Source of the DNA: Roseomonas sp. GC11
GTDB taxonomy: Bacteria > Pseudomonadota > Alphaproteobacteria > Acetobacterales > Acetobacteraceae
Length of the DNA: 64,000 bases
NCBI RefSeq assembly: GCF_024437745.1
Contig: NZ_JANFNY010000021.1
Location: 1 to 64,000 of the forward strand
Reading direction: 5' to 3'
In this document: in pieces, positions 7,961 to 15,620 of the stretch
How positions within the stretch are numbered: position 1 is the first letter of the stretch
How the letters are laid out: each line of letters starts with the position of its first letter
The notes under the pieces: model-generated
Told to the model about the DNA's origin: nothing
What the model saw: the letters and a program-made list of their open reading frames with translations, nothing else
Databases searched by the model: none
Program-made: the position numbers and the translations under genes

Positions 7961-8826
7961 TCGATGCGCTCCAGCGTGCCGTCCTCGTGCAGGCGGGCGC
8001 GGGTGCGGCGGTTGATCCAGCAGTTGAAGGCGACGGCGACGGGGGTGAAGCCATGCCCCGCCGCGTATTCGATATGCACGCCGAGCGCCGTGGTATCGCC
8101 CCCCGTGCCCATCGGGCCGAAGCCGGTGGCGTTGACGGCCTTCAGCAGGCGCTCTTCCATCGCGGCCAGCACCGGCTCCGGGTTGCGGGTGCCGTAGGGG
8201 CGCAGCGTGGCCTTGGCGGCGAGGCGGGCGCAATGCTCGAAGGTGCCGCCAATGCCCACGCCGATATGCACCGGCGGGCAATGCTGCGAGCCGGCCTTCA
8301 GCACGCAGTCCATCACATAGGCCTCGATCTGCTCCAGCGTCGGGAAGGTGAAGATCTCCAGCGCCGCCCAGCGGCCCGAGCCGAGCGCCTTGGGCTGGCA
8401 GGTGATGTCCAGATAGGCCGCGCCGTCGATCACGTCCCAGGTGACCAGCGGCATGTCCTTGCCGCTGTGGCTGCGCTCATTGGTCAGCGGGTTGGTGACG
8501 TGCTTGAGCAGCGGCGGCGTGGTGGTGGCGACGAGTTCCTGGAAGCCGTCGGTGATGGCGCGGCGGATATCCCCCTCCAGCCGCGCCGCGGTGCCGATGC
8601 CGATGCTGTAGGTCGGCACGCCGGAATCGGAGCAGACCAGCCGGTCCTGCGTCTCCGCCATCTCGGCGCTGCGCAGCAGGATGCCGAGGGTGCGCTGCGC
8701 CACCGGGTTGCTCTCCGCCGCCCGGGCACGGCGCAGGGCCTCCAGCGTGTCATCCGGCACCTTGCGCAGCGACCACTCGTAGAGCCGCGCGGTCGCCTCT
8801 TTCATCCGCTCATAGGTGATGGGCAT
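7957..8826 (-). CDS. Class I fumarate hydratase / tartrate dehydratase, alpha subunit
   Basis: This 289-residue protein is the iron-sulfur alpha subunit. Cysteines expected to bind the [4Fe-4S] cluster lie in LVCSDSGVPTY, GSQHCPPVHIG and TFEHCARLA. The sequence GKDMPLVTWDVIDGA and the C-terminal GFGPMGTGGDTTALGVHIE are family hallmarks. It sits 20 bp downstream of a tctC gene and overlaps the beta-subunit gene by four bases. Together with the upstream genes it forms one minus-strand operon from about 13337. The most likely substrate is a C4-C5 dicarboxylate delivered by the adjacent binding protein; this is inference. Confidence 0.92.
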   Translation of the reverse strand: MPITYERMKEATARLYEWSLRKVPDDTLEALRRARAAESNPVAQRTLGILLRSAEMAETQDRLVCSDSGVPTYSIGIGTAARLEGDIRRAITDGFQELVATTTPPLLKHVTNPLTNERSHSGKDMPLVTWDVIDGAAYLDITCQPKALGSGRWAALEIFTFPTLEQIEAYVMDCVLKAGSQHCPPVHIGVGIGGTFEHCARLAAKATLRPYGTRNPEPVLAAMEERLLKAVNATGFGPMGTGGDTTALGVHIEYAAGHGFTPVAVAFNCWINRRTRARLHEDGTLERIE

Positions 8827-8845
8827 GGGCCTCGCCTTTCCCCGT

Positions 8846-9814
8846 TCAGTCGAGGCGGATGCCGGCGGTGCGGATCACCTCGCCCCATTTGGCGCGCTCC
8901 GACACCAGCAGGGCGGCGAGCTGCTGCGGCGTGCCGCCGGCCACCATGCCACCCTGCTCGGCCAGGGCGCGGCGCAGTTCCGGGTCCTCCAGGCTGGCGG
9001 CGGCGGCGCGGTGCAGGATGGCCAGCCGCTCCGGCGGCGTGCCGGCCGGGGCGAAGAGGGCATACCAGGTGTCCGACAGCACGCCGGGCAGGCCCACCTC
9101 GGCCATGGTCGGCACCTCCGGCAGCACGGCGGCGCGCTCCGGCGCGGTGAGGGCCAGCGGCACCAGCTCCCCGCCGCGCAGATGCGGCAGCACCACGGGG
9201 ATATCGGCCAGCAGCATGTCGATGGTGCCGCCCAGCAGGTCCGTCACCGCCGGGGCGGCGCCGCGATAGGGCACATGGGTGATGTCGAGCCCCGCGCGCA
9301 GGCGGAACAATTCCCCGGCCATGTGCAGCGAGCTGCCATTGCCGGCGGAGCCATAGGTCAGCCGCCCCGGCTGTTTGCGCGCCTCGGCCACCAGGGCCTG
9401 CGCCGTCGTGATGCCGCGGGCGCGGCGCACCACCAGCACCTGCGGCACGGAGATGACATGCAGCAGCGGCGCCAGATCCTTCTGCGCGTCATAGGCCATG
9501 CGCGGCATGAGCTGCGGCAGGATGACCAGCGCGCCGGTGGAGGCCAGCACCAGGGTCAGCCCGTCCGGCCTGCTGCGCGCCGCCGCCTCCACCCCCAGCA
9601 TGCCGCCGGCGCCGGAGCGGCTGTCCACCACCACCGGCTGTTGCAGGCGCGGGCCCATCGCCTGCCCGAGCAGCCGGGCCACGAGATCGGCCGGACCTCC
9701 GGCGGCGAAGGGGACAATCAGCTTCACCGGCTGGTCCGGGAAGCCGGGCTGGGCCAGCGCAGGGCACGCCAGCCCCGCGCCCAGCAGGGCAAGGCCCTGG
9801 CGGCGGGTGATCAT
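8846..9814 (-). CDS. TctC/Bug family substrate-binding protein
   Basis: This 322-residue periplasmic binding protein has a short signal peptide, MITRRQGLALLGAGLACPALAQ. Mature features include KLIVPFAAGGPADLVARLLG, VVVDSRSGAGGMLGVEAAARS and HVPYRGAAPAVTDLLGGTIDM. The start at 9814 is fixed by a strong AAGGAGGAT ribosome site at 9821-9829. It is immediately upstream of the fumarase alpha gene (20 bp), which is good evidence that it collects the fumarase substrate or a precursor. No TctA/TctB membrane genes accompany it. One difference from the others is VVDSRSGAGG in place of the usual ENRPGAGG. Confidence 0.92.
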   Translation of the reverse strand: MITRRQGLALLGAGLACPALAQPGFPDQPVKLIVPFAAGGPADLVARLLGQAMGPRLQQPVVVDSRSGAGGMLGVEAAARSRPDGLTLVLASTGALVILPQLMPRMAYDAQKDLAPLLHVISVPQVLVVRRARGITTAQALVAEARKQPGRLTYGSAGNGSSLHMAGELFRLRAGLDITHVPYRGAAPAVTDLLGGTIDMLLADIPVVLPHLRGGELVPLALTAPERAAVLPEVPTMAEVGLPGVLSDTWYALFAPAGTPPERLAILHRAAAASLEDPELRRALAEQGGMVAGGTPQQLAALLVSERAKWGEVIRTAGIRLD

Positions 9815-9863
9815 TCCTGGATCCTCCTTGGGGCCTCGCGGCCTTGTTTTTAAAAAGATATTC

Positions 9864-9982
9864 GTTCTTTTTTGAAAAAAAAGAACCAAAAAACTTTTAT
9901 CAGTTGAGCGTCCCACCTGGACGGGAGACGGCGGCAGCCTGGAAAAATCTTTTTGCTTCTTTTTCTTTAGAAAAAGAAGATT
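9864..9982. repeat. AT-rich composite hairpin repeat (family R1)
   Basis: The first part is the stem CGTTCTTTTTTG / AAAAGAACC with A and T runs. The second part, at 9949-9982, is a CTTTTTGCTTC / AAAAAGAAG hairpin. The middle palindrome present in the 28050 and 54384 copies is degenerate here. It lies between two co-directional minus-strand genes and may partly terminate transcription between the hydratase and tctC. Confidence 0.75.
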
Positions 9983-10807
9983 TTACTTACCTTGAAAAAT
10001 AGGCTTCCGCTTCTCCGCGAAGGCGCGCTGCGCTTCCTTTGTATCCTCGGTGGTGGCCAGCGCCACGGTCTGGGTCTGCTCGTAGCGGTAGCCATCGCGC
10101 AGCGGCATTTCCTCCGTCAGCTGGAAGGAGCGCTTGGCGGCCTGCACGGCGAGCGGGCTCTTGGCGGCGATCTGCCGGGCGATCGCCTGCGCCTCCTCCA
10201 GCAGCCTGTCGCGTGGCAGGCAGGCGGAGGCGGCGTTCATGCGCAGCAGTTCCGGGCCATGGACGCGGCGCGCGGTGTAGATCAGCAGCCGCGCATCGGA
10301 CTGGCCGAAGAAGCGCATCACATGCCGCACGCCGCCGGCGAGGCCGACATCCACCTCCGTCATGGCCAGGAAGGCGTCCTCGGCCACCAGCAGGATATCG
10401 CAGCAGAGGGCGAGCACGCAGCCCGCGCCGATGGCGGCGCCGTTGACGGCGGCGATGACCGGCTTGCCGCAGTCCATCACCGCGTCGAAGCCGGCGCGGA
10501 CGAGGCGGTTATGCCCCGGATAGGCGCCGGCCTCGCCGGCCAGGTTGGGCCGCTCGCGCAGATCCGCGCCGGCGGAGAAGGCGCGGCCCGCGCCGGTCAG
10601 CACGATGGCGCGCACGGCGGGGCTGTCGTGCAGAACGTCGAAAACACGCAGCAGCTCCTGGCGGAACAGCCGGTCCTGCGCATTCACCGGCGGCGCGTTC
10701 ATGGTGACGGTGGCGACATGCTCCTCCACCGTGACGAGGAAGCGCTGGAGATCGGCCAGTCCGGGCAGCATGCAAGGCTCCGTGGGGGAGAGGGGGGAGG
10801 CGCTCAT
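9983..10807 (-). CDS. Enoyl-CoA hydratase/isomerase family protein
   Basis: This 274-residue crotonase-fold protein hydrates, isomerises or cleaves acyl-CoA thioesters. The oxyanion-hole segments are GRAFSAGADLRER and AVNGAAIGAGCVLALCCD. The usual catalytic glutamates are replaced by a context reading TEVDVGLAGGVRHV, so a hydratase, isomerase or hydrolase cannot be told apart. Its ATG overlaps the stop of the preceding decarboxylase-like gene by four bases, showing one operon. The gene sits with a CoA-transferase, which would supply its CoA thioester substrate. Confidence 0.88.
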   Translation of the reverse strand: MSASPLSPTEPCMLPGLADLQRFLVTVEEHVATVTMNAPPVNAQDRLFRQELLRVFDVLHDSPAVRAIVLTGAGRAFSAGADLRERPNLAGEAGAYPGHNRLVRAGFDAVMDCGKPVIAAVNGAAIGAGCVLALCCDILLVAEDAFLAMTEVDVGLAGGVRHVMRFFGQSDARLLIYTARRVHGPELLRMNAASACLPRDRLLEEAQAIARQIAAKSPLAVQAAKRSFQLTEEMPLRDGYRYEQTQTVALATTEDTKEAQRAFAEKRKPIFQGK

Positions 10808-11415
10808 CCGCCGGTCGCCTCGGCGAGGCGCTGCGCGGGGGGGAGGGGGGTCAGCCCCTCGGCCAGCGGCCGCAGCGGCGCGGCGATGCCGTCGGGCAGC
10901 GGGATGTCGTGCACGTTCAGCGTCATCGAGACCATGGTGTAGTAGCCGATGACCCCGGTCAGCTCGACCACGCCGCGCGCGCCCCAGCGGGCGACGATGG
11001 CGGCATAGGCGGCCTCCTCCACCTGCCCCGTGCCCTGGAGCTGGCGGGCGAATTCATAGATCTCGGCCTCGTCGGCGGCGGTGAAGGCGGGGGCGCGGCC
11101 CTCGCGGATGGCCTCGATGATGGCGGCGTCCAGCCCGGCCTCAGCGGCGGCGCGGGCATGCACCCACCATTCGATCTGGCTGGTCCAGCGCCGCCCCGTC
11201 ACCAGGATGGCCAGCTCGTTCAGCCGCTTCGGCAGGCAGGTGCCGAAGCGCAGGAACTCGCCCAGGCGCGACCAGCGCTCGGCGAGGTCCGGGCTGTGGA
11301 TGACGGCGCGCAGCGGGCCGATCACCTGCCCGCGCGGGCCGGCGACCACGGCATCATGGACGCGGCGCTGTTCCGGCGTCATCTCCGCCGGGGTGGGGAG
11401 GGGAATGCGCGGCAT
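10804..11415 (-). CDS. Carboxymuconolactone decarboxylase (AhpD-like) family protein
   Basis: This 203-residue all-helical protein carries the family core LRFGTCLPKRLNELAILVTGRRWTSQIEWWVHA. It lacks the CxxC pair of AhpD peroxidase adaptors, so a redox role is unlikely. Members without CxxC include gamma-carboxymuconolactone decarboxylase and many proteins of unknown role in catabolic operons. Its stop overlaps the start of the downstream hydratase gene, and it lies 22 bp after the CoA-transferase gene. Expression is therefore tied to CoA-ester breakdown. The reaction is not known. Confidence 0.85.
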   Translation of the reverse strand: MPRIPLPTPAEMTPEQRRVHDAVVAGPRGQVIGPLRAVIHSPDLAERWSRLGEFLRFGTCLPKRLNELAILVTGRRWTSQIEWWVHARAAAEAGLDAAIIEAIREGRAPAFTAADEAEIYEFARQLQGTGQVEEAAYAAIVARWGARGVVELTGVIGYYTMVSMTLNVHDIPLPDGIAAPLRPLAEGLTPLPPAQRLAEATGG

Positions 11416-11437
11416 GGGGTTTTCTCCTGTCCCGGTC

Positions 11438-12712
11438 TCAGACGATGCCGCGCGCGGCGAGGGCGGCGCGCTCCGCTGGCGGCAGGCCCAGCTCGGCCAG
11501 CACCTCCTCGGTATGCTGGCCGAGCAGCGGCGGCGCGCGGTCGAAGCGCAGCGGGTTTTCCGCGAAGCGCAGCGGGCTCACCACCTGCGGCACCGTGCCG
11601 GCCAGAGGGTGCGGCAGGTGGCGCAGCATGGCGCGGTGCTGCAATTGCGGGTCGTCGAACACCTCGGGGATGGTGTTGATGGGCGCGCAGGGCACGCCCG
11701 CCGCCTCCAGCGCCGCCATCAGCGCGGCGCGCGGCAGGGTGGCGAAGCGCTCCGCCAGCAGGGCGGTCAGCGCCGGATTGTTCCTGACGCGGTCAGGGTT
11801 CTTGGCGAAGCGCGGGTCGCCCGCCCAGTCCGGCCGCTCCAGCGCCTCGCACAGCTTCGCGAATTGCCCGTCATTGCCGACGGCGAGCACCAGATGCCCG
11901 TCGGCGCAGGCGAAGACGTCCTGCGGCTGGATATTGGGGTGGCGGTTGCCGCCCCGCTGCGGCGTGCGGCCGGAGACCAGCCAGTTCATCGCCTGGTTGG
12001 CCAGGAAGGCGGCCTGCACGTCGAGCATGGCGAGGTCGATGGTCTCGCCCTCCCCCGTCTCGGCGCGGCGGGCGAGGGCGGCGAGCACGGCGACCGTGGC
12101 ATACATGCCGGTCATCAGGTCGACGATCGGCACGCCCACCTTCTGCGGCCCGCCGCCGGGGGCGCCGTCGCGCTCGCCGGTGATGCTCATCAGCCCGCCC
12201 ATGGCCTGGATGGCGAAGTCATAGGCGGCCTGCCCGGCGCGCGGCCCGTCCTGGCCGAAGCCGGTGACGGAGCAGTAGATCAGGCGCGGGTTGAGGGCGC
12301 GCAGCGCGGCGGCGTCCAGGCCGTAGCGCGCCAGGGCGCCGGCCTTGAAATTCTCCAGCACGATATCGGCGCCGCGGGCCAGTTCGCGGATGATGGCCTG
12401 CCCCTCGGGCTGGGCCATGTCCACGGTGACGGAGCGCTTGCCGCGGTTGACGGCGAGGAAATAGCCGGCCTCGCGCGTGGGCTGGCCGTCGCGGTCCTTG
12501 AGGAAGGGCGGGCCCCAGGCGCGGGTGTCGTCGCCCGCGCCGGGGCGCTCCACCTTGATCACGTCGGCGCCGAGATCGGCGAGGATCTGGGTGCACCAGG
12601 GCGCGGCCATGATGCGGCTGAGGTCGAGCACCCGCACATGCGAGAGCGGGCCGCTGCGCGGCGGGGCCTCGGGTGCTTCGGGGGCGGGGCGCGGCGGGGC
12701 GGTGTCAGGCAT
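11438..12712 (-). CDS. CaiB/BaiF (class III) CoA-transferase
   Basis: This 424-residue enzyme moves CoA from one acid to another through an aspartyl intermediate. Family marks are LSHVRVLDLSRIMAAPWCTQILADLGADVIKVERPGAGDDTR at the N-terminus, SVTVDMAQPEGQAII, LIYCSVTGFGQDGP and DLMTGMYATVAVLAAL. The catalytic aspartate is expected in the DLAMLDVQAAF segment. The start at 12712 gives MPDTAPPRPAPE; a longer frame upstream lies in the glutathione transferase gene. It overlaps the GST gene end by eight bases. The natural substrate is probably a dicarboxylate such as mesaconate, itaconate or malate, judged from the linked fumarase. Confidence 0.92.
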   Translation of the reverse strand: MPDTAPPRPAPEAPEAPPRSGPLSHVRVLDLSRIMAAPWCTQILADLGADVIKVERPGAGDDTRAWGPPFLKDRDGQPTREAGYFLAVNRGKRSVTVDMAQPEGQAIIRELARGADIVLENFKAGALARYGLDAAALRALNPRLIYCSVTGFGQDGPRAGQAAYDFAIQAMGGLMSITGERDGAPGGGPQKVGVPIVDLMTGMYATVAVLAALARRAETGEGETIDLAMLDVQAAFLANQAMNWLVSGRTPQRGGNRHPNIQPQDVFACADGHLVLAVGNDGQFAKLCEALERPDWAGDPRFAKNPDRVRNNPALTALLAERFATLPRAALMAALEAAGVPCAPINTIPEVFDDPQLQHRAMLRHLPHPLAGTVPQVVSPLRFAENPLRFDRAPPLLGQHTEEVLAELGLPPAERAALAARGIV

Positions 12713-13337
12713 CGACGATCTCCGTGGCGCAGGCGGAGGGGCGGGCGGCGAAGCCGGCATGCCAGGCGGCCAGCGCCGGCCGCCCCGCGCGCCAGCCGAG
12801 GTCGGGGAAGCGGAAATCCAGGTAGGAGAGGGCACAGCCGATGGCGATGTGGCCAATGCCGAAGGGGGTTTCTTCCAGGGTGGCGCTCTCCGCCTCCAGC
12901 CGCGCCAGCACGGCGGCGGCGCGGGTGGCGAAGCTGTCCAGCCATTCCGGCGTCTGGCGCGCGGCGGGCTTGTCGCGCTCATTGCGCCAGAGGATCAGCA
13001 GGTCGAGGAAGCCATTGCCCAGCGCGTGCCAGCCGAGCGCCTGCCAGCGCGCCGGGCCGCCGGCGGGGAAGAGCCGCCCGCCGCCCGCCAGTTCGTCGAG
13101 ATATTCGCAGATGACGACGGAATCGAAGAGTGCCGTGCCATCGGGCAGGCGCAGCGTCGGGATCTTGCTCAGCGGGTTGTCGGGCAGCAGCTCCGGGTTG
13201 GGCTCGGCCATGCGCACCACGGTGCGGTGCAGCGCGATGCGGCCGGTGAGGCCGAGTTCATGCGCCGCCACCATCACCTTGCGCACGAAGGGCGAGCGGG
13301 GGGACCAGTGCAGCGTCAGGTCAGCATCGGCGGGCAT
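12705..13337 (-). CDS. Glutathione S-transferase family protein
   Basis: This 210-residue protein has an N-terminal thioredoxin-like domain (LTLHWSPRSPFVRKVMVAAHELGL, cis-proline in SKIPTLRLPDG, then DSVVICEYLDE) and a helical C-terminal domain. The SPRSPF loop supplies the serine that normally activates glutathione. It is the first gene of the minus-strand operon below the HutC-type regulator. Its stop region overlaps the CoA-transferase start by eight bases. A detoxifying role, or isomerisation of a pathway intermediate as in maleylpyruvate isomerases, is possible. Confidence 0.88.
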   Translation of the reverse strand: MPADADLTLHWSPRSPFVRKVMVAAHELGLTGRIALHRTVVRMAEPNPELLPDNPLSKIPTLRLPDGTALFDSVVICEYLDELAGGGRLFPAGGPARWQALGWHALGNGFLDLLILWRNERDKPAARQTPEWLDSFATRAAAVLARLEAESATLEETPFGIGHIAIGCALSYLDFRFPDLGWRAGRPALAAWHAGFAARPSACATEIVDA

Positions 13338-13448
13338 GCGGCCGCGTCCTCCGGGTCTTTTAGGTCATTGAACTGACCTTTAGACCCTTATCGTCCGCGC
13401 GTCCAGCGCCCTCCCGCCCGGCTGCTGCTTTCCGCCGCGGCGGCAGTG

Positions 13449-14222
13449 CTATTTCAGCTTGATGTCGATCCGCACCATGTCGCCGCGATAGAGGCCATCG
13501 GCGACGAGGACACAGAGGCCCTGGGCATCGACGGCGGCGCGGTGGACGAGGGCGACGGGGGCGTTGAGCGGCATGCGCAGGGCCTCGGCCGCCTCGACAT
13601 CGGCGGTGCCGATGGTCAGGGTCTGGCGGGCATCGGTGATGCGCACCCCCTCCAGCCCGGCGACGAGGCGCAGCGCGGTCTTGCTGCGCAGATCCTCGGG
13701 CGTGACCAGCGGGGCGAGGCGCTCATCCAGATAGACATCGGCCAGCAGGAAGGGCTTGCCCTCGCGCCAGTGGCGGCGGCGGATATGGCGGTAGCTGGGG
13801 GCGGGGGTGCCGATGCTGGCGGGCAGGCGGTCGCCGGGGATGCCCGGCGTCTCGCCCAGGATCTCGATATCCGCCCCCTCGCGCGAGCGCAGCAGGCCGT
13901 TCCAGTCGGTTTCCACGGCGCACCAGATCTGGCTCGCGGCGCGCTCGCGCACGAAGGTGCCCTTGGCGCGGAAGCGCTCGATCAGCCCTTCCTGCTCCAG
14001 CTGGCCGAGGGCCTGGCGGATGGTGGCGCGGGCCACGCCGCATTCGGCGGCCAGCTCGTCCACCGTGGGGATCTGCTGGCCGGGCTTCCAGTGGCCCTGC
14101 TCGACGCGGCGGCGGAACAGGGTGGCCAGCTGGATATAGCGGGAGATCGCGCTGCGGCTGAGGTCCACCTTGCCGGTCCCGGTCGGGCCGGCCGGCGGGC
14201 GGGGGGGGCTCGTGTCGTCCAT
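13449..14222 (-). CDS. GntR family regulator, HutC subfamily
   Basis: This 257-residue repressor has an N-terminal winged helix (SRYIQLATLFRRRVEQGHWKPGQQIPTVDELAAECGVARATIRQALGQLEQEGLIERFRAKGTFV, about residues 26-90). A C-terminal UTRA/HutC-type ligand-binding domain follows, with RHIRRRHWREGKPFLLADVYLDERL. An alternative ATG lies at 14237. It is upstream of and co-directional with the GST/CoA-transferase/fumarase operon, separated by about 110 bp, so it is the likely regulator of that operon and responds to a pathway acid. The effector is unknown. Confidence 0.9.
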   Translation of the reverse strand: MDDTSPPRPPAGPTGTGKVDLSRSAISRYIQLATLFRRRVEQGHWKPGQQIPTVDELAAECGVARATIRQALGQLEQEGLIERFRAKGTFVRERAASQIWCAVETDWNGLLRSREGADIEILGETPGIPGDRLPASIGTPAPSYRHIRRRHWREGKPFLLADVYLDERLAPLVTPEDLRSKTALRLVAGLEGVRITDARQTLTIGTADVEAAEALRMPLNAPVALVHRAAVDAQGLCVLVADGLYRGDMVRIDIKLK

Positions 14223-14421
14223 GGCGCTTTCTCCCATGCCGGGGGGGCGCTGCGCCAGCCGCCGCGCGTATCCTTTGGCCCGCGCCGCGCGCAGGCTTTG
14301 GCATGCCGGGGCGGCTTTGCGGCGCCGCGGTGCGATCGGCCCTCGACAGGGGGGGGCCGGGCGGGTTCTTGTCCCGCTCATGAGGGGGCGGACCAGCCCC
14401 CACCGCCGGCCTGGACGCAAG

Positions 14422-15513
14422 ATGCCCCCCGATACGACCCCACCCGAGGCCGAACTGCCCGCCTTCCGCCGCTTTGTCCTGCGGCAACTGGTGCAGACGG
14501 GGCTGCTCTGCGGCACCCTGGTGGTGGGGGCGGACTGGGCGGGGCTGCTGCCCTTCCCGCCCACGCAGAGCCTGGGCAATCTCGCCTTCCTGCTGGTCTC
14601 GGCGGTGCTGCTCGGGCTGCTGTGGCGCTGGCCCGCGGCCTATCGTGGCATCGCCCGGGCCTATCTGGGCAGCGCCTTCCTGCTCTTCCTCTCCGCCCTG
14701 CTCGTCGTGCGGCAGGATGAGATGCGCTTCACCTGGTTCTTCCCCCTGGTTGGCGCCGCCTTCCTGGTGCTGGGGCGGCGCGCCGGCTGGTGCGCGGTGG
14801 GGGCCAGCCTGCTGGCGGTGACGGCGGTGGTGCTGGCGCGCGGGGATCTCTCGCCCTTCGCGCTGTCCACCTTCTGGGCCAGCCTGATCGCCATGGCCTC
14901 GCTCTGCGCGGCCTTCGTCTGGCAGATGGAGCGCGCCATGGGGGTGATGGTGGCGGCCAATCGCGGCCTTTTCGATGCGGCGCGGCGCGACCCGCTGACG
15001 GGGCTGGCCAACCGGCTGCGCTTCACGGCGGCGGCGGCGGCGCTGCGTGGCCGCGCGGGGGAGGGCTTCGCCCTGGTCCTGTGCGACCTCGATCATTTCA
15101 AGTCGGTCAATGACCGCCACGGCCATGCGGCGGGCGATGCGGTGCTGGTGGCGCTGGGGCAGGTGCTGCGCGGTGTCGCCGGGCCGGGGGATGTGGCGGC
15201 GCGGCTGGGGGGCGAGGAGTTCGGCCTGCTGCTGCCGCGCGCCGGGCTGGCGGAGGGGCAGGCCGTGGCCGAGGCGCTGCGCCGGGCGGTGGAGCGGGCG
15301 GCCATTCCGTTCGAGGATATGGTGCTGCGCGTGACGCTGAGCGCGGGGGTGGCGGCCTCGGTGCCGCAGCAGGGGCTGCCGGAGGGCAGGTTCGAGGCGG
15401 TGCTGCGCGCCGCTGATGCCGCGCTCTATGCCGCCAAGGCGGCGGGCCGCAACCGGGTGGTGGTGGCGGGGCAGGAGAAGGAGCCGGCCATCGCCGCTGC
15501 CCATGGCCCTTGA
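14422..15513 (+). CDS. Membrane diguanylate cyclase (GGDEF domain)
   Basis: This 363-residue protein has about six N-terminal membrane segments (residues about 25-175), a short linker, and a C-terminal GGDEF domain that makes cyclic di-GMP from two GTP. The active-site loop is GGEEF near residue 264, preceded by DPLTGLANRLRF and LCDLDHFKSVNDRHGHAAGD, which holds the metal aspartate. The product-inhibition site RxxD is absent: the equivalent position reads GPGD. It may therefore lack feedback control. ATG 14380 is an alternative start adding 14 residues. It is divergent from the HutC regulator with no evident functional tie. Confidence 0.9.
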   Translation: MPPDTTPPEAELPAFRRFVLRQLVQTGLLCGTLVVGADWAGLLPFPPTQSLGNLAFLLVSAVLLGLLWRWPAAYRGIARAYLGSAFLLFLSALLVVRQDEMRFTWFFPLVGAAFLVLGRRAGWCAVGASLLAVTAVVLARGDLSPFALSTFWASLIAMASLCAAFVWQMERAMGVMVAANRGLFDAARRDPLTGLANRLRFTAAAAALRGRAGEGFALVLCDLDHFKSVNDRHGHAAGDAVLVALGQVLRGVAGPGDVAARLGGEEFGLLLPRAGLAEGQAVAEALRRAVERAAIPFEDMVLRVTLSAGVAASVPQQGLPEGRFEAVLRAADAALYAAKAAGRNRVVVAGQEKEPAIAAAHGP

Positions 15514-15529
15514 GGGAGCGGCCCGCGCA

Positions 15530-15597
15530 TGGGTTTCCAAAGGCCTCAGGCCTTTGGTCGGGAGAGTTTGAGAGGGGCGAAGCCCCTCTCAAGAGCA
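15530..15597 (+). repeat. 68-bp double-hairpin repeat (family R2), copy 1
   Basis: This element has two hairpins: CCAAAGGCCTCAGGCCTTTGG and TTGAGAGGGGCGAAGCCCCTCTCAA (the latter written here as arms around GCGAAGC). It is identical over all 68 bases to the reverse complement of 17619-17686. It lies between the convergent cyclase and nuoM genes and can serve as a terminator on both strands. Confidence 0.9.
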
Positions 15598-15620
15598 GGC
15601 GATGCCTGGCAATCCGGCCC

